Assembly: GCF_943193175.1 (NCBI RefSeq)
Contig: NZ_CALPDF010000004.1
Location: forward strand, 1-64,000
Direction: 5' to 3'
Length of the DNA: 64,000 bases
Source: Neobacillus muris
Lineage (GTDB): Bacteria > Bacillota > Bacilli > Bacillales > Cytobacillaceae
Part shown: positions 54,567-64,000 of the stretch, piece by piece
Layout: each line of letters starts with the position of its first letter
How positions within the stretch are numbered: position 1 is the stretch's first letter
Made by a program: the position numbers and the translations under genes
The notes under the pieces: generated by a model
What the model was told of the DNA's origin: nothing
The model's input: only the letters and a program-made list of their open reading frames with translations
Databases searched by the model: none

Positions 54567-55433
54567 ATGAATGAAATAAATCGGACTACTCATCGTATTA
54601 CTCGCCGCACTTTTATTAAACATTGTGGAAAAATCTATTTTGGACTGGTTACGACCTCCATTATGGGAGCCTATTCCTATAAAATAGAACGATTTTGGTA
54701 TGAAGTTAAGCATATCCATTTAAAGGTAAAAAGACTTCCTGAATCGTTTAATGGCTGGAGAATTGTACAATTCAGCGACATTCATTTTGGTTTTTTTTAT
54801 GGAATTAACGATTTCAAACCGGTAGTAAAAATGATTAATAGCTTAAATCCAGATATTATTTTCTTTACTGGTGATCTGATTGAGGCCGGAAATATGAAGC
54901 CCGAACGGTATTGGTCATTATTGCAGGAGTTAAGGGCTTTACGCGGAGGAAAGTGGGCAGTTATCGGAAATCATGACATGTCCATTAAAGATCGTGTTGC
55001 TCGTGTGTTACAGCACTCTGAGTTTACGGTTCTAGATAATAGCCATCGTTTTGTTGAATCTGGCCAACACCGACTATATATTGCAGGCATTGATGATGTA
55101 ATGTATGGATTACCAAATATTCAAAAGGCAGTTGAAGGGATTTCGGAAGAGGCATGTGTGTTCTTGCTTGTACATGAACCTGACATAGCGGATGAAAGCA
55201 GCAAATATTCTATAGGCGCCCAGTTCTCGGGGCATTCACATGGGGGGCAGATTCGTTTTCCATTCTTCGGACCTCTTATAAAACAAGGACTGGCAAATAA
55301 TTATAATGATGGACTCTATCATGTTGGTGAAAGCAAAATGCCCTTATACGTCAATCGTGGCATTGGGACAACACATTTACCCTTCCGCTGGTTTTGCAGA
55401 CCAGAAATAACGGTTTTTCATTTATCTTCTTAA
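54567..55433 (+). CDS. metallophosphoesterase with Tat-like signal (YkuE-like)
   Basis: A 288-residue calcineurin-like phosphoesterase. The N-terminus TRRTFIKHCGK (about 12-22) is a twin-arginine motif followed by a hydrophobic stretch, as in B. subtilis YkuE, a known Tat substrate. Metal motifs in order: FSDIHFG (about 67), FTGDLIEAG (about 99), IGNHDMS (about 132) and GHSHGGQ (about 217). It is expected to act at the cell wall or membrane surface; the substrate is unknown. ATG follows TTGAAAGGAGTAATAA. It is convergent with the next gene, with a shared hairpin. Confidence 0.88.
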   Translation: MNEINRTTHRITRRTFIKHCGKIYFGLVTTSIMGAYSYKIERFWYEVKHIHLKVKRLPESFNGWRIVQFSDIHFGFFYGINDFKPVVKMINSLNPDIIFFTGDLIEAGNMKPERYWSLLQELRALRGGKWAVIGNHDMSIKDRVARVLQHSEFTVLDNSHRFVESGQHRLYIAGIDDVMYGLPNIQKAVEGISEEACVFLLVHEPDIADESSKYSIGAQFSGHSHGGQIRFPFFGPLIKQGLANNYNDGLYHVGESKMPLYVNRGIGTTHLPFRWFCRPEITVFHLSS

Positions 55434-55447
55434 ATGGCAATGAACTT

Positions 55448-55483
55448 ATGAAAGAGCGGGAAACCAATACCCCACTCTTTCAT
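55448..55483. terminator. bidirectional terminator between phosphoesterases
   Basis: ATGAAAGAG-C-GGG (55448-55460) and CCC-A-CTCTTTCAT (55471-55483) pair with one mismatch. Confidence 0.75.
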
Positions 55484-55515
55484 ACTTTTAAACCATGATA
55501 TTCTTTTGCAGCATT

Positions 55516-56232
55516 TTAATTAGAGGCACTTTTGAGCAGATTACAAATTTGCTCTCTATTTGGATAGTTCGATTCAAGAAGCTTTTCTATCGTTTTGTTC
55601 ACGTCATAATTAACTCTGACAATCGTCGTTTGCCAGCTTTCGTCACTTACTTCAAGCAAACCATAAGATGATTTTCTTACACCATCAAACGGCAATCCAA
55701 CACTGCCAATATTCATGATACATTTTCCGTTGATAAACCTAATATAAGGCTTATGAATGTGGGCATAAATGTATAGATCCGCCTGATTTTTCATCATTTT
55801 TCCCATTAAACTTTCATCGGCTTCAAAGGGATAAACAATGTCGAATAGATTATCAGGAGTTGCATGAAATGCTTGAACTTTTATATGGCCAAATTCAGCC
55901 TCTAAAGCAGACGGTAGATTCTGCAAATAGTCTAAACTGTCTTGATCTAACTGAGAGACTGTCCAATCGCGTTCCCTATTCATTATTTCTAGAGACTGTT
56001 CTGGTACCTCACCAGGTTTTACACCACGAACAACCCATTCATCCGCATTCCCTTTAATGACATCGGTATCCAATTGCCTCACCAATTCGATAGATCGTTT
56101 AGGTTCAGGTCCTCTAAAACATAAATCGCCAAGGACATAAATTTTGTCCACTTCTTTTTTTTCAATATCTTTCAACACCGCTTCTAACGCTGCTGCATTT
56201 CCATGTATATCGGAAATAAAAGCAATCTTCAT
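55516..56232 (-). CDS. cytoplasmic metallophosphoesterase (YfcE/Ser-Thr phosphatase-like)
   Basis: A 238-residue calcineurin-like phosphoesterase of the small bacterial type. It starts with MKIAFISDIHGN (metal ligands Asp, His), then VLGDLCFRGP, IKGNADEW (Asn) and a C-terminal YAHIHKPY with GSVGLPFDG. No signal peptide. The substrate is unknown; relatives hydrolyse phosphodiesters or bis-nucleotides. ATG 56232 follows AAAGAGGTGG; an in-frame TTG two codons earlier is less likely. It lies 17 bases after the glycosyltransferase gene on the same strand, so it may be the tail of the polysaccharide operon. Confidence 0.85.
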   Translation of the reverse strand: MKIAFISDIHGNAAALEAVLKDIEKKEVDKIYVLGDLCFRGPEPKRSIELVRQLDTDVIKGNADEWVVRGVKPGEVPEQSLEIMNRERDWTVSQLDQDSLDYLQNLPSALEAEFGHIKVQAFHATPDNLFDIVYPFEADESLMGKMMKNQADLYIYAHIHKPYIRFINGKCIMNIGSVGLPFDGVRKSSYGLLEVSDESWQTTIVRVNYDVNKTIEKLLESNYPNREQICNLLKSASN

Positions 56233-56249
56233 ATACAACCACCTCTTTC

Positions 56250-57152
56250 CTACATCCTCACTTGCTCAGAAAAATAATCAATAACTAATTGGTCTATACT
56301 TTCATCAAACTTTCTTGCAAAATATTCATTTGATTTTTTTATTATCTCTACATGTTCCATTGTTAAGGTAATAGGATTATTTCGGGTTTTTATTGACTCG
56401 CCAAATTTTATATACATTAAATTGTCATTAACTACATTTTCTTTATATTTTGAATTCATGATTAAGGTTTGAAAAAAGAATTCATCTGGTACTAAACTAT
56501 CCTTGTAAGCATCATAGTACCATTGATTTTTATCTAAAAAGTTTAAAAGATATTTAGCTGCATTTAGAGGGATGCAAAACCAATTGGAACCATTATATAT
56601 GGAATAATCCTTAGGTAAGGAATTCCTGTTTGGCTTGATATTCCAGCCCAAGCTATATAAAGCTGCCATGCCTCTTCTTAAAAGCCGTAATGGATGATAA
56701 GGCTGCACGTACAATCTTCTAGCCCATTCTGGCCATTTTAAATCTACAAAAGAGGCATGAGGCTCCCTTCTCTTAACACGATAAGCATTCATAAAAATTT
56801 TGTTTTTATTTTTTCCAAGGAATTCTCCAAATCCATTTTTGACCAATAAGTCCTGGCCGCTGCGAAAACATATAAAGTCGTAATTAATTCCAGATGCTAA
56901 AACTTCTTTTAAAAGGAGTAGGGTTGCATCAACCTGAGTGATGTCGCCCCATTTTACATCAATCCTCTGTTTTAAAATTTTCACATTTGGACTTTTAATT
57001 ATTTGGTTTTTCAACTCATCCTGTTTTTTATCAATATGAACAAAAACATCTGCGTGTTCTTCATAAATTAGCTGCTTAATAAACTTATTTACTTGGCATG
57101 GGTTTTTATGAATTTGCAGAATATAGGCGACCTTCGCAACAGTCATATCCAA
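56250..57152 (-). CDS. GT14-like beta-1,6-N-acetylglucosaminyltransferase family protein
   Basis: A 300-residue glycosyltransferase of the core-2/I-branching (GT14) family. Segments typical of it: AYILQIHKNP (about 9-18), VFVHIDKK (about 36-43), FRSGQDLLV (about 96), GSNWFCI (about 189) and VPDEFFFQT (about 221). No membrane segment is seen, so it probably works at the inner face of the membrane. The donor sugar is unknown. ATG 57146 or the TTG at 57152 could be the start; AAGGGG is five bases before the TTG. It follows the beta-helix gene by 38 bases. Confidence 0.85.
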   Translation of the reverse strand: MDMTVAKVAYILQIHKNPCQVNKFIKQLIYEEHADVFVHIDKKQDELKNQIIKSPNVKILKQRIDVKWGDITQVDATLLLLKEVLASGINYDFICFRSGQDLLVKNGFGEFLGKNKNKIFMNAYRVKRREPHASFVDLKWPEWARRLYVQPYHPLRLLRRGMAALYSLGWNIKPNRNSLPKDYSIYNGSNWFCIPLNAAKYLLNFLDKNQWYYDAYKDSLVPDEFFFQTLIMNSKYKENVVNDNLMYIKFGESIKTRNNPITLTMEHVEIIKKSNEYFARKFDESIDQLVIDYFSEQVRM

Positions 57153-57190
57153 ATTATCCCCTTTAATTAAATAATATTATTCTTTTACTA

Positions 57191-59380
57191 CTATTTAAGT
57201 ATTTCATTTCTATTATTAATATCATTCGTTTTTAATTTTAGGGTTGCATTATATAATGTATTTTCTTCTATCACATAGGCTGGAGCACCAATCCCCCCAT
57301 TAATGGTATCTATTCCAACCCGGTTAATATTGGTCGATAGCTTATTCTCTTTGATAGCAGCTCCTAATATTTTTGTCTGATCCCGCTCAGAAGCATCACG
57401 GCCTATTTGAATAATTGGACTTTCCTCACCCTTGTCTGTTTTGATATCGAATGTATTATTTAGCACTTTTATATTTTTTGCTTCCAGTGCTAAAATTGCA
57501 GGACCATTTGAGCTTTTTTCATTTTTAAAAGTGGACTGTTGAATGGTCACATTTGTCTTTTGGTTATAAGTGTAGAGAGTAGAATTTTTAAATTCGCAAT
57601 GATTCAGCACATATTTTCCTGGACTGCTAAGTTCAAATTCTCCTCCACTTGCAGAACAATCATTATAAGAACCCGGAGTTAGTTTCATCTCAGAAATATT
57701 TTTAAAAGTGACTTGGTCATAGATATTTTGACTGTTTCCTTCGCCAGTGAATTCATTATTATCTTGGATCGTAATGGCTTTTAAGTGGATTGGCTCTCCA
57801 TATACAGCTATCCCGCCTCTTTTTTTCTTGTTCTTTGACGACTTAAGGCTTACATTGGAAACTTGAATTCCGCCTTCTTCAGTTTGTGTAAACCCCAAAT
57901 AAGCGTCCACACCGTTTACTTGATCAACGATGACCTCTGAGCCTCCTTCAAAACTGGCAGAACTGGATATTAACCTATTATTAATGAATTTGGTGTTGCC
58001 CCATGTGACAAAGTTGGTACGGTCAAACTCATTATTTACCACAGTTGCACCATAATAATTGGGATTTATCGAAAACCCCACCCCATCCTTACGATTAGGT
58101 CCAAAATAATTATCCTCTACCGTTGCATTTCCCCCATAAGAAAATACCATTTGAATGACGTTTTCCAAAAAACGGTTACCCTTTATTAGAGTATTAATGG
58201 CAGGGTAAAAACCTGGCTCAATATCGATGCCGCTTTCAGGAGCCGTTCCTTTGGTATGATGGATTTTATTATTAAGTATTTGAATGTTTTCTGATGCCCC
58301 AACCGTAATTCCCTGCCTGCGGTTATAACCAATATCGCAATTCTGAATGGTCATATTTTCTGTTATTGCCACCGTCATCCGATTGACTTTAACACCTTTA
58401 GTAGAATGAGCATTAAAAACCACCTTGAAATAATCTGCATCCTCTGGTATATGAGAATACCCCCAAGTGGAATTATATCGCTGATTGCCATCCTTTTTGA
58501 TAAAGGTATGATCCTTTCGGTAATAAAATAAGTCATATGTCCCCTCTACACCTTCTGGGATCCACATCATTAGATTCCGGAAATGGGGGTCTTGGTAGAC
58601 AGAATGGTTAAAATTCGATACTTCATAATTATTGGAGCGAATTTTACCATCTTGCGGAATGGGCTGGCCATTTTCGTTTATACCTCCCAGTTCAAGATCC
58701 TCTTCTGTAATATATTGGCCAAAGACTGTATTACCTCCAATTTCTATACCGTCTCCTGTGAATTTTTCAATTTTTACACCTTCTATAACCACATCACTGG
58801 GCCCAGCTGTTGTAATGCCGTTGCCCCATTCATGTGTACCATCTGTTGCTTCACCTTTTTGAGTATAATCATGGGTATCCCTGTCTCCACGTAATGTACC
58901 ACCTTTAATTGTCACATTCTTTATATCAGGACCGAGGTAAAGTGTAGAGTAAATTTCAAATCCATTTGTTTCTTTTTGAATCACTGCTTTATCATCCAGC
59001 AAGAATGTCATATTCGATACTAGATTTATTCGAGCGCTGGCATCAAAATCTGACTTTCCTTTTGTAATCAGATAGATGCCTTCTGGAACATAAAAGGCCG
59101 TATACCCCTGATTACTGGCCCATTGCAACGCTTTGTTGATTCCTTCTGTTGTCTCCTTTGAATGGGTCCCATCATTGTGAACACCCCATCTATGTAATTC
59201 TAATGAATATTGGTTTCCTTTTTTAGGAATTGATTTTTCCTTTTCTACTGATTTTTGTGCAGGAACCCGTTCTGACTGTTCTTTATCTTTGGTTATTTTC
59301 GGAAATTTACATGCACTCAGAATGAGAAGAAATCCTAAGACGATGATGAGGTATGCAAGATTTTTATTCATTTTAATCAT
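57191..59380 (-). CDS. right-handed beta-helix lipoprotein (pectate-lyase-like fold)
   Basis: A 729-residue exported protein. The signal has hydrophobic core LIIVLGFLLI and lipobox LSAC (Cys at about 24), so it is a lipoprotein. A Pectate_lyase_3-type start (NDGTHSKETTEGINKALQWA, about 69-88) leads into many parallel beta-helix coils with the NCDIGYNRRQGI / NNKIHHTKG repeat pattern (about 345-640). A non-helix insertion lies at about 240-335. Such proteins bind, cleave or epimerise acidic polysaccharides. No catalytic set can be pinned down. ATG follows AAAGGATGATGAT. It lies between the GT14 and acyltransferase genes. Confidence 0.82.
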   Translation of the reverse strand: MIKMNKNLAYLIIVLGFLLILSACKFPKITKDKEQSERVPAQKSVEKEKSIPKKGNQYSLELHRWGVHNDGTHSKETTEGINKALQWASNQGYTAFYVPEGIYLITKGKSDFDASARINLVSNMTFLLDDKAVIQKETNGFEIYSTLYLGPDIKNVTIKGGTLRGDRDTHDYTQKGEATDGTHEWGNGITTAGPSDVVIEGVKIEKFTGDGIEIGGNTVFGQYITEEDLELGGINENGQPIPQDGKIRSNNYEVSNFNHSVYQDPHFRNLMMWIPEGVEGTYDLFYYRKDHTFIKKDGNQRYNSTWGYSHIPEDADYFKVVFNAHSTKGVKVNRMTVAITENMTIQNCDIGYNRRQGITVGASENIQILNNKIHHTKGTAPESGIDIEPGFYPAINTLIKGNRFLENVIQMVFSYGGNATVEDNYFGPNRKDGVGFSINPNYYGATVVNNEFDRTNFVTWGNTKFINNRLISSSASFEGGSEVIVDQVNGVDAYLGFTQTEEGGIQVSNVSLKSSKNKKKRGGIAVYGEPIHLKAITIQDNNEFTGEGNSQNIYDQVTFKNISEMKLTPGSYNDCSASGGEFELSSPGKYVLNHCEFKNSTLYTYNQKTNVTIQQSTFKNEKSSNGPAILALEAKNIKVLNNTFDIKTDKGEESPIIQIGRDASERDQTKILGAAIKENKLSTNINRVGIDTINGGIGAPAYVIEENTLYNATLKLKTNDINNRNEILK

Positions 59381-59422
59381 ATCATCATCCTTTTTATTAA
59401 ATAGTCGACCTGCACCATCACC

Positions 59423-60550
59423 TTATGCCTGAAACCTGTTCCGATACCGGAGGATTTTTAAAATCATCACTTTAAAAATGGATGGAATTTCCTTCATAAT
59501 CACATACCTTAGCCCATTGCTAAAATTTTGCGCAACTAAATAATAATAATGGGATACGATAAAAATAATTAGTGTGAGTACTAAATTAAATACAAGATGG
59601 CTGCGCAGCTTCTGTAAATCAAAAAAATGTAAAGTTAAATAAGACATACTGATAAAAAGGATATGTGTAACATAAATACCAAAAGTATTAGCCCCAATAC
59701 TAGCCATAATGGTACTTTTTCCGAAGTTTTTGTTTTTTAGAAGTAACGTAAATAAACTAACTGTTAATGGAATAGTGGAAAGATAATAACCGATTCCTCC
59801 TTGTGTTCCATTAAGCATTTTTACAGTTACATAGCTTTCAATCATTTGTAATACACAAGAGAATAAGAAAAGATAGAGTAAAGTCATCGATTTTACTTTA
59901 TCTATAATTGGCTTTATTCGTTCGAAATGTTTCGAGATATAAGAACCCAAAGATACGTAAAATACCCCAAAAAAAAGCGCATCTCTAGTATCTATCGGCA
60001 AATGAAATATTCCAGAATAAGTCTGGCCAAAGAGCCCTAGTAAATTTAGGACAAAGCTGATAAATAGCAAAAGATGCAGTTTATTTATGGAAATAAATAA
60101 AAATAAGATTCCTATTGACCATATGAGTGCGGTTAAAAACCATAAATGATAAGCAGTATCACCAACTCCGTAATAAATCACACTTAAATCTGGAAGTGAT
60201 TTTATATAGTCTACTGCCGCCGCTTTAACAGAGTTTCCTCTCACCAAGGCAAAAACGATCCCAATTACAAGGTCGTAAAAAAGATAAAAGATGTACCAGC
60301 CAACAAATAATCTTATTAGGTTAAACGTATAGGATTTAAAATAATTAAATTTCTTTAAATTTGTCTTTACCTTTTCTCCAAATAAAAATCCTGAAACAAT
60401 AAAAAAATAGGGAATAACAAACCTAGGAAAAGCTAATAACGAAAAACTTATCTCCTCAGATTGTGCGGCATTAAAAGTGACAGTGTGAAAATAGACAACT
60501 ATTAATATTGCAATACATTTCATTGAATCTATGGAGTAGATTCTTCCCAA
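59423..60550 (-). CDS. acyltransferase family 3 membrane protein
   Basis: A 375-residue membrane acyltransferase of the OafA/NodX/WcfW type with about ten hydrophobic segments. The family start IDSMKCIAILIVVYFHT (about 7-23, with the conserved His) and an RFVIPYFFIVSGFLFGEK segment are clear. These proteins O-acetylate surface sugars, so acetylation of the polysaccharide made by this locus is likely. The start is TTG, eight bases after GGAGG. It precedes the beta-helix gene by 42 bases and follows kdsC by 73. Confidence 0.88.
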   Translation of the reverse strand: MGRIYSIDSMKCIAILIVVYFHTVTFNAAQSEEISFSLLAFPRFVIPYFFIVSGFLFGEKVKTNLKKFNYFKSYTFNLIRLFVGWYIFYLFYDLVIGIVFALVRGNSVKAAAVDYIKSLPDLSVIYYGVGDTAYHLWFLTALIWSIGILFLFISINKLHLLLFISFVLNLLGLFGQTYSGIFHLPIDTRDALFFGVFYVSLGSYISKHFERIKPIIDKVKSMTLLYLFLFSCVLQMIESYVTVKMLNGTQGGIGYYLSTIPLTVSLFTLLLKNKNFGKSTIMASIGANTFGIYVTHILFISMSYLTLHFFDLQKLRSHLVFNLVLTLIIFIVSHYYYLVAQNFSNGLRYVIMKEIPSIFKVMILKILRYRNRFQA

Positions 60551-60623
60551 GCCTTTATCCTCCTTTAGGATGTGTTTAGAATTGGAGTTAGTGTGAAGAT
60601 GTGTTTGATTTCATACTCTTCAC

Positions 60624-61157
60624 TTATTGAATAAAGCCTATTTTTTCTCTTATATAGTTTTCTAAAAAATTTTTGTAGTCAACCTGCTGTGACAAAAGAT
60701 GATCTATTGCTTCTCTTACAGCTCCCATTCCTCCCTTAGATTTACACACTAAGTTTACAGTTTGTTTAACAATTTCTGCACTATCATTTGGTGCAGCTGA
60801 ATATCCTACTTTTTTTATGATGGGCAGATCATTAATATCATCCCCCATATAAAATACATCAGTTAAATGAATACCCAGTGAGATAAGGATTTCATTTAAC
60901 ACTTCCTCCTTATTTCTAATTCCTTGATAAACATAATCAATATTCAACTCGCGGCACCGAATATCGACTGATTCTGATTGTCTCCCTGTAATAATTGCTA
61001 CCTTTAATCCACAATATCGGGCAAGACTTATTCCCATTCCATCCTTTACATGAAAACTTTTAAACTCTACTCCATTTGAACCAATTATTAATCTTCCATC
61101 TGTCAGCACACCATCTACATCGAGTACTATTAATTTAATTTGAGGTATGGCTGTCAT
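60624..61157 (-). CDS. kdsC: 3-deoxy-D-manno-octulosonate 8-phosphate phosphatase
   Basis: A 177-residue HAD phosphatase of the KdsC type, which removes phosphate from Kdo-8-phosphate. Motif I is VLDVDGVLTDGR (11-22, Asp13 and Asp15), followed by KSFHVKDGMGI, IITGRQS and the metal-binding GDDINDLPI (about 110). KdsC enzymes are tetramers lacking a cap. ATG is one base after the kdsD stop (TAGTATG), so they are coupled. The related CMP-neuraminate phosphatase activity is conceivable, but the kdsA and kdsD neighbours favour Kdo. Confidence 0.9.
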   Translation of the reverse strand: MTAIPQIKLIVLDVDGVLTDGRLIIGSNGVEFKSFHVKDGMGISLARYCGLKVAIITGRQSESVDIRCRELNIDYVYQGIRNKEEVLNEILISLGIHLTDVFYMGDDINDLPIIKKVGYSAAPNDSAEIVKQTVNLVCKSKGGMGAVREAIDHLLSQQVDYKNFLENYIREKIGFIQ

Positions 61158-61158
61158 A

Positions 61159-62142
61159 CTAAAAACCTAACTTCGTAATATCGTGTAAGTGGATCATCGC
61201 GATTGGTTCATATTGCTCATTAATCACAGGCAAAACATTTATCTTTAAATTTTCCATCTTATTTAATGCCTCCACAGCTAGAGTAGCAGGGGTCACAGTA
61301 ACAGGCTGCCTATTATATAGCTCCTGAACAGTAAGGTCCATTATGTTATCGCCTTTAGCTAACATTCTCCTAATATCGCCATCTGTAATAATGCCAACAA
61401 GTTTGCCGGTATCATCAATAATACTGGTGGCCCCTAAACCGGATTCTGTCATTGTAAAAATGATATCTTTAACGGTACTTGTGTAGACTGACTTCGGATT
61501 TCTCTGAGTAATATCAATAATCGTTTCAACAGAGAGCAATAATCTTTTACCTAGCGATCCCCCCGGATGATAAACCGCAAAATGTTCTGAGGAAAATTTC
61601 CGTGCCTTTAACAGCGCAATGGCTATTGCATCTCCTAAAGCAAGCATTAACGTAGTACTTGTGGTAGGTGCCAACCCAAGCGGACAAGCCTCTTTCACCT
61701 TTCCTATACAAATGATTTGGTCAGCTTTATTCCCTAGAGTAGAGGTTTGATTTCCAACCAATGCAATAAGCTTTGCACCAATACGTTTAATCGATGGTAT
61801 TAATTTGATGACCTCCTCTGACTCTCCACTATTTGAAAGTGCTAAAATGATATCTAAATCTGTAACCATCCCCAAGTCTCCATGAAGCCCCTCCGCAGGG
61901 TGCAAAAACAAAGATGGAGTTCCTGTACTGGCGAGGGTAGCAGTTATTTTTCTGGCAACGATCCCTGATTTTCCAACGCCAGTTAAAATCACTCGTCCTT
62001 TACACTGAAGAATAGTCTCAATTACCTCAGAAATTTCATTATCTAAATATACAATTAAATCAAAGATAGCCTGACCTTCTTGCTTTAATACCTCTTTGAC
62101 AGTGGTGATATGGTTATTAACCTTAAATAAACTTTTAGCCAT
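61159..62142 (-). CDS. kdsD: arabinose-5-phosphate isomerase
   Basis: A 327-residue KdsD/KpsF isomerase converting ribulose-5-phosphate to arabinose-5-phosphate, the entry to Kdo synthesis. The SIS sugar-isomerase domain (about 35-190) has GVGKSGIVARKI and the HPAEGLHGDLGMV block; two CBS domains fill the C-terminal part (about 205-325, with the FTMTESGLGATSIID and GIITDGDIRR motifs). ATG 62142 follows GGGGGTTATTAC; a TTG nine codons earlier overlaps the kdsA stop and is less likely. It lies between kdsA and kdsC. Confidence 0.93.
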   Translation of the reverse strand: MAKSLFKVNNHITTVKEVLKQEGQAIFDLIVYLDNEISEVIETILQCKGRVILTGVGKSGIVARKITATLASTGTPSLFLHPAEGLHGDLGMVTDLDIILALSNSGESEEVIKLIPSIKRIGAKLIALVGNQTSTLGNKADQIICIGKVKEACPLGLAPTTSTTLMLALGDAIAIALLKARKFSSEHFAVYHPGGSLGKRLLLSVETIIDITQRNPKSVYTSTVKDIIFTMTESGLGATSIIDDTGKLVGIITDGDIRRMLAKGDNIMDLTVQELYNRQPVTVTPATLAVEALNKMENLKINVLPVINEQYEPIAMIHLHDITKLGF

Positions 62143-62165
62143 GTAATAACCCCCAGTTTTTTTAG

Positions 62166-63005
<840 letters not shown>

Positions 63006-63016
63006 CTATAAATATC

Positions 63017-63676
63017 CTAAATTTCTTGCAGCCTCTTTTTGTTGTCCAATATTTGTTGTGCGAAGTCGTAATCTTCTCTTGTATCAATATCAATCGCTTC
63101 AGTATCGTCTAATTCTTGAAAGTATGGTTTGAATCCGATTCTTCTTCCATATGTCAAGAAATGCTCCTTCTTAAAGATGTAAAATCCACTTGTCTCAATA
63201 TATACGGGTTCAATATCTTGCGTCCTCGGAACATCATGAAGGTTATAATTCAATGTTTCTCCTTTGTACCAGACAAAGGTTTGTTTTTTCTGCACGCTTA
63301 ATGCAGAATCGTAACTTTGGTTTAATACATTACTTAGGGCATTATCTACTGAGTGTCTTGTCATGAATGGTGATGTTGTATGTGCCAGCAAATAAATATC
63401 ACTATCCACAGTCTCAATAAAAGATTGATAGATTTCACTTCCTTTTACCAAGTCCCCATCAAGACAACTATCTCTTTTAACAAATTTGACTCCTTTTGGC
63501 AAATAGCTCATAATCTGTTCATCACTACAGAACACACACACCTCATCGATCTGATTAATTTGCAATAGAGTATGAAAGATGTACCAACTAAGCGAATATT
63601 CTCCTAATGGCAGAATATTTTTATGAGGTAATCGTTGGCTATTTAATTTTATAGGCACAAAAGCAACTACTCTCAT
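63017..63676 (-). CDS. NeuA-like cytidylyltransferase (probable CMP-Kdo or CMP-sugar synthetase)
   Basis: A 219-residue nucleotidyltransferase of the acylneuraminate cytidylyltransferase type. PIKLNSQRLPHKNILPLGE (8-26) holds the nucleotide-binding KxxSxRLPxKN signature; LLAHTTSPF (about 95-103) and the C-terminal EAIDIDTREDYDFA are also typical. It is more like NeuA than classic KdsB in these motifs, but its place directly before kdsA suggests it activates Kdo or a Kdo-like sugar with CTP. ATG lies just beyond the left-strand upstream region with GAATGAGA, a poor site. Confidence 0.85.
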   Translation of the reverse strand: MRVVAFVPIKLNSQRLPHKNILPLGEYSLSWYIFHTLLQINQIDEVCVFCSDEQIMSYLPKGVKFVKRDSCLDGDLVKGSEIYQSFIETVDSDIYLLAHTTSPFMTRHSVDNALSNVLNQSYDSALSVQKKQTFVWYKGETLNYNLHDVPRTQDIEPVYIETSGFYIFKKEHFLTYGRRIGFKPYFQELDDTEAIDIDTREDYDFAQQILDNKKRLQEI

Positions 63677-63745
63677 TCATTTACACCCCAATTCCGTTCG
63701 CAATAAAGAACTTTAGAATAAAAAAAATGTTGATACCTGTTTTAT

Positions 63746-64000
63746 TTATCCAATTAATTTTGTGCTTACCTTTTTAAAAGATTCAAGTATGCTATTGATT
63801 TTGTGCATTAGTAAACTGAAATGCTTGTGTTGATATGCCTCAATCAAATTTTTATAAAGCATTGACTTCAAAGAATGGTTATAGAAATCAAATTTGACAT
63901 TAAACCTTTCTTGTGTCGCCCAGTTTTCTTTATAACCTTCATCCCCACGGAGAAAATCTACTGCTTCATACCCTTCCTTACATGCATCTTGTATCAGATA
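63746..64000 (-). CDS. CelD/BcsL-like GNAT acetyltransferase, C-terminal part (partial)
   Basis: An open frame enters from the right edge and stops with TAA at 63746-63748, giving 84 residues. VDFLRGDEGYKENWATQERF (about 19-38 of the fragment) is the signature end of the GNAT subgroup called cellulose-biosynthesis CelD, found in polysaccharide loci. The remaining 45 residues are a charged helical tail. The gene's start lies outside the window. It precedes the cytidylyltransferase by 69 bases on the same strand, so it likely belongs to the same operon and may N-acylate a sugar. Confidence 0.75.
   Translation of the reverse strand, partial: YLIQDACKEGYEAVDFLRGDEGYKENWATQERFNVKFDFYNHSLKSMLYKNLIEAYQHKHFSLLMHKINSILESFKKVSTKLIG

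Overview
The window looks like chromosome of a low-GC Gram-positive spore-former of the Bacillaceae (Bacillus/Neobacillus-like). The pointers are the 16S 5' end and tandem rrn promoters of Bacillus type, strong AGGAGG-type ribosome binding sites with many TTG/GTG starts, a CwlJ/SleB-like hydrolase, BdbC/BdbD, AbrB- and XylR-type regulators, and CcpA-type cre sites. Species cannot be assigned from sequence alone. No phage, insertion sequence or CRISPR array was seen.

0-26 kb is mostly housekeeping. An rrn operon start points left out of the window. Then come an MgtC protein, a lone tRNA-Ala(GGC), a DUF485/sodium-acetate symporter pair, a DEAD-box helicase, an RBBP9-like hydrolase, a LysR regulator, an SDR, a GGDEF-EAL protein, the hom-thrC-thrB operon, a HAD hydrolase, a LysM/SleB-type hydrolase, Dps, a glutaredoxin, AbrB + UbiB-like kinase, bdbD-bdbC and a LuxR-type regulator. 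At 22.3-26.2 kb an operon SCP2-like protein / UbiB-like kinase / small helical protein lies divergent from an R2-like ligand-binding oxidase. This is a plausible but unproven lipid- or quinone-handling module.

26.3-52.1 kb is a large glucuronoxylan-utilisation cluster: acetylxylan esterase, GH2, GH67 alpha-glucuronidase, mannonate dehydratase, YesL-like protein, an aldouronate-type ABC importer without its own ATPase, Nif3-like protein, GH10 xylanase, GH8 Rex, GH39 and GH52 beta-xylosidases, xylB, xylA, a Gfo/Idh/MocA oxidoreductase and the ROK repressor XylR. None of the hydrolases has a signal peptide, so oligosaccharides are imported and cut inside the cell. Five inverted repeats built on AGTTTGT...ACAAACT sit at the promoters and define a probable XylR regulon, two of them with cre sites. 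The cluster carries scars: a galM pseudogene and a truncated MATE gene overlapping the GH2 start.

52-56 kb holds an aldo/keto reductase, a YkgB-like lactonase and two metallophosphoesterases. From 56.2 kb to the window end, a leftward, AT-rich surface-polysaccharide operon encodes a GT14-type glycosyltransferase, a beta-helix lipoprotein, a membrane acyltransferase and what looks like a full CMP-Kdo route (KdsD, KdsA, KdsC and a NeuA-like cytidylyltransferase), followed by a partial CelD-like GNAT protein. Kdo genes are unusual in a Bacillus-type genome and are one of the two most interesting parts of the window.
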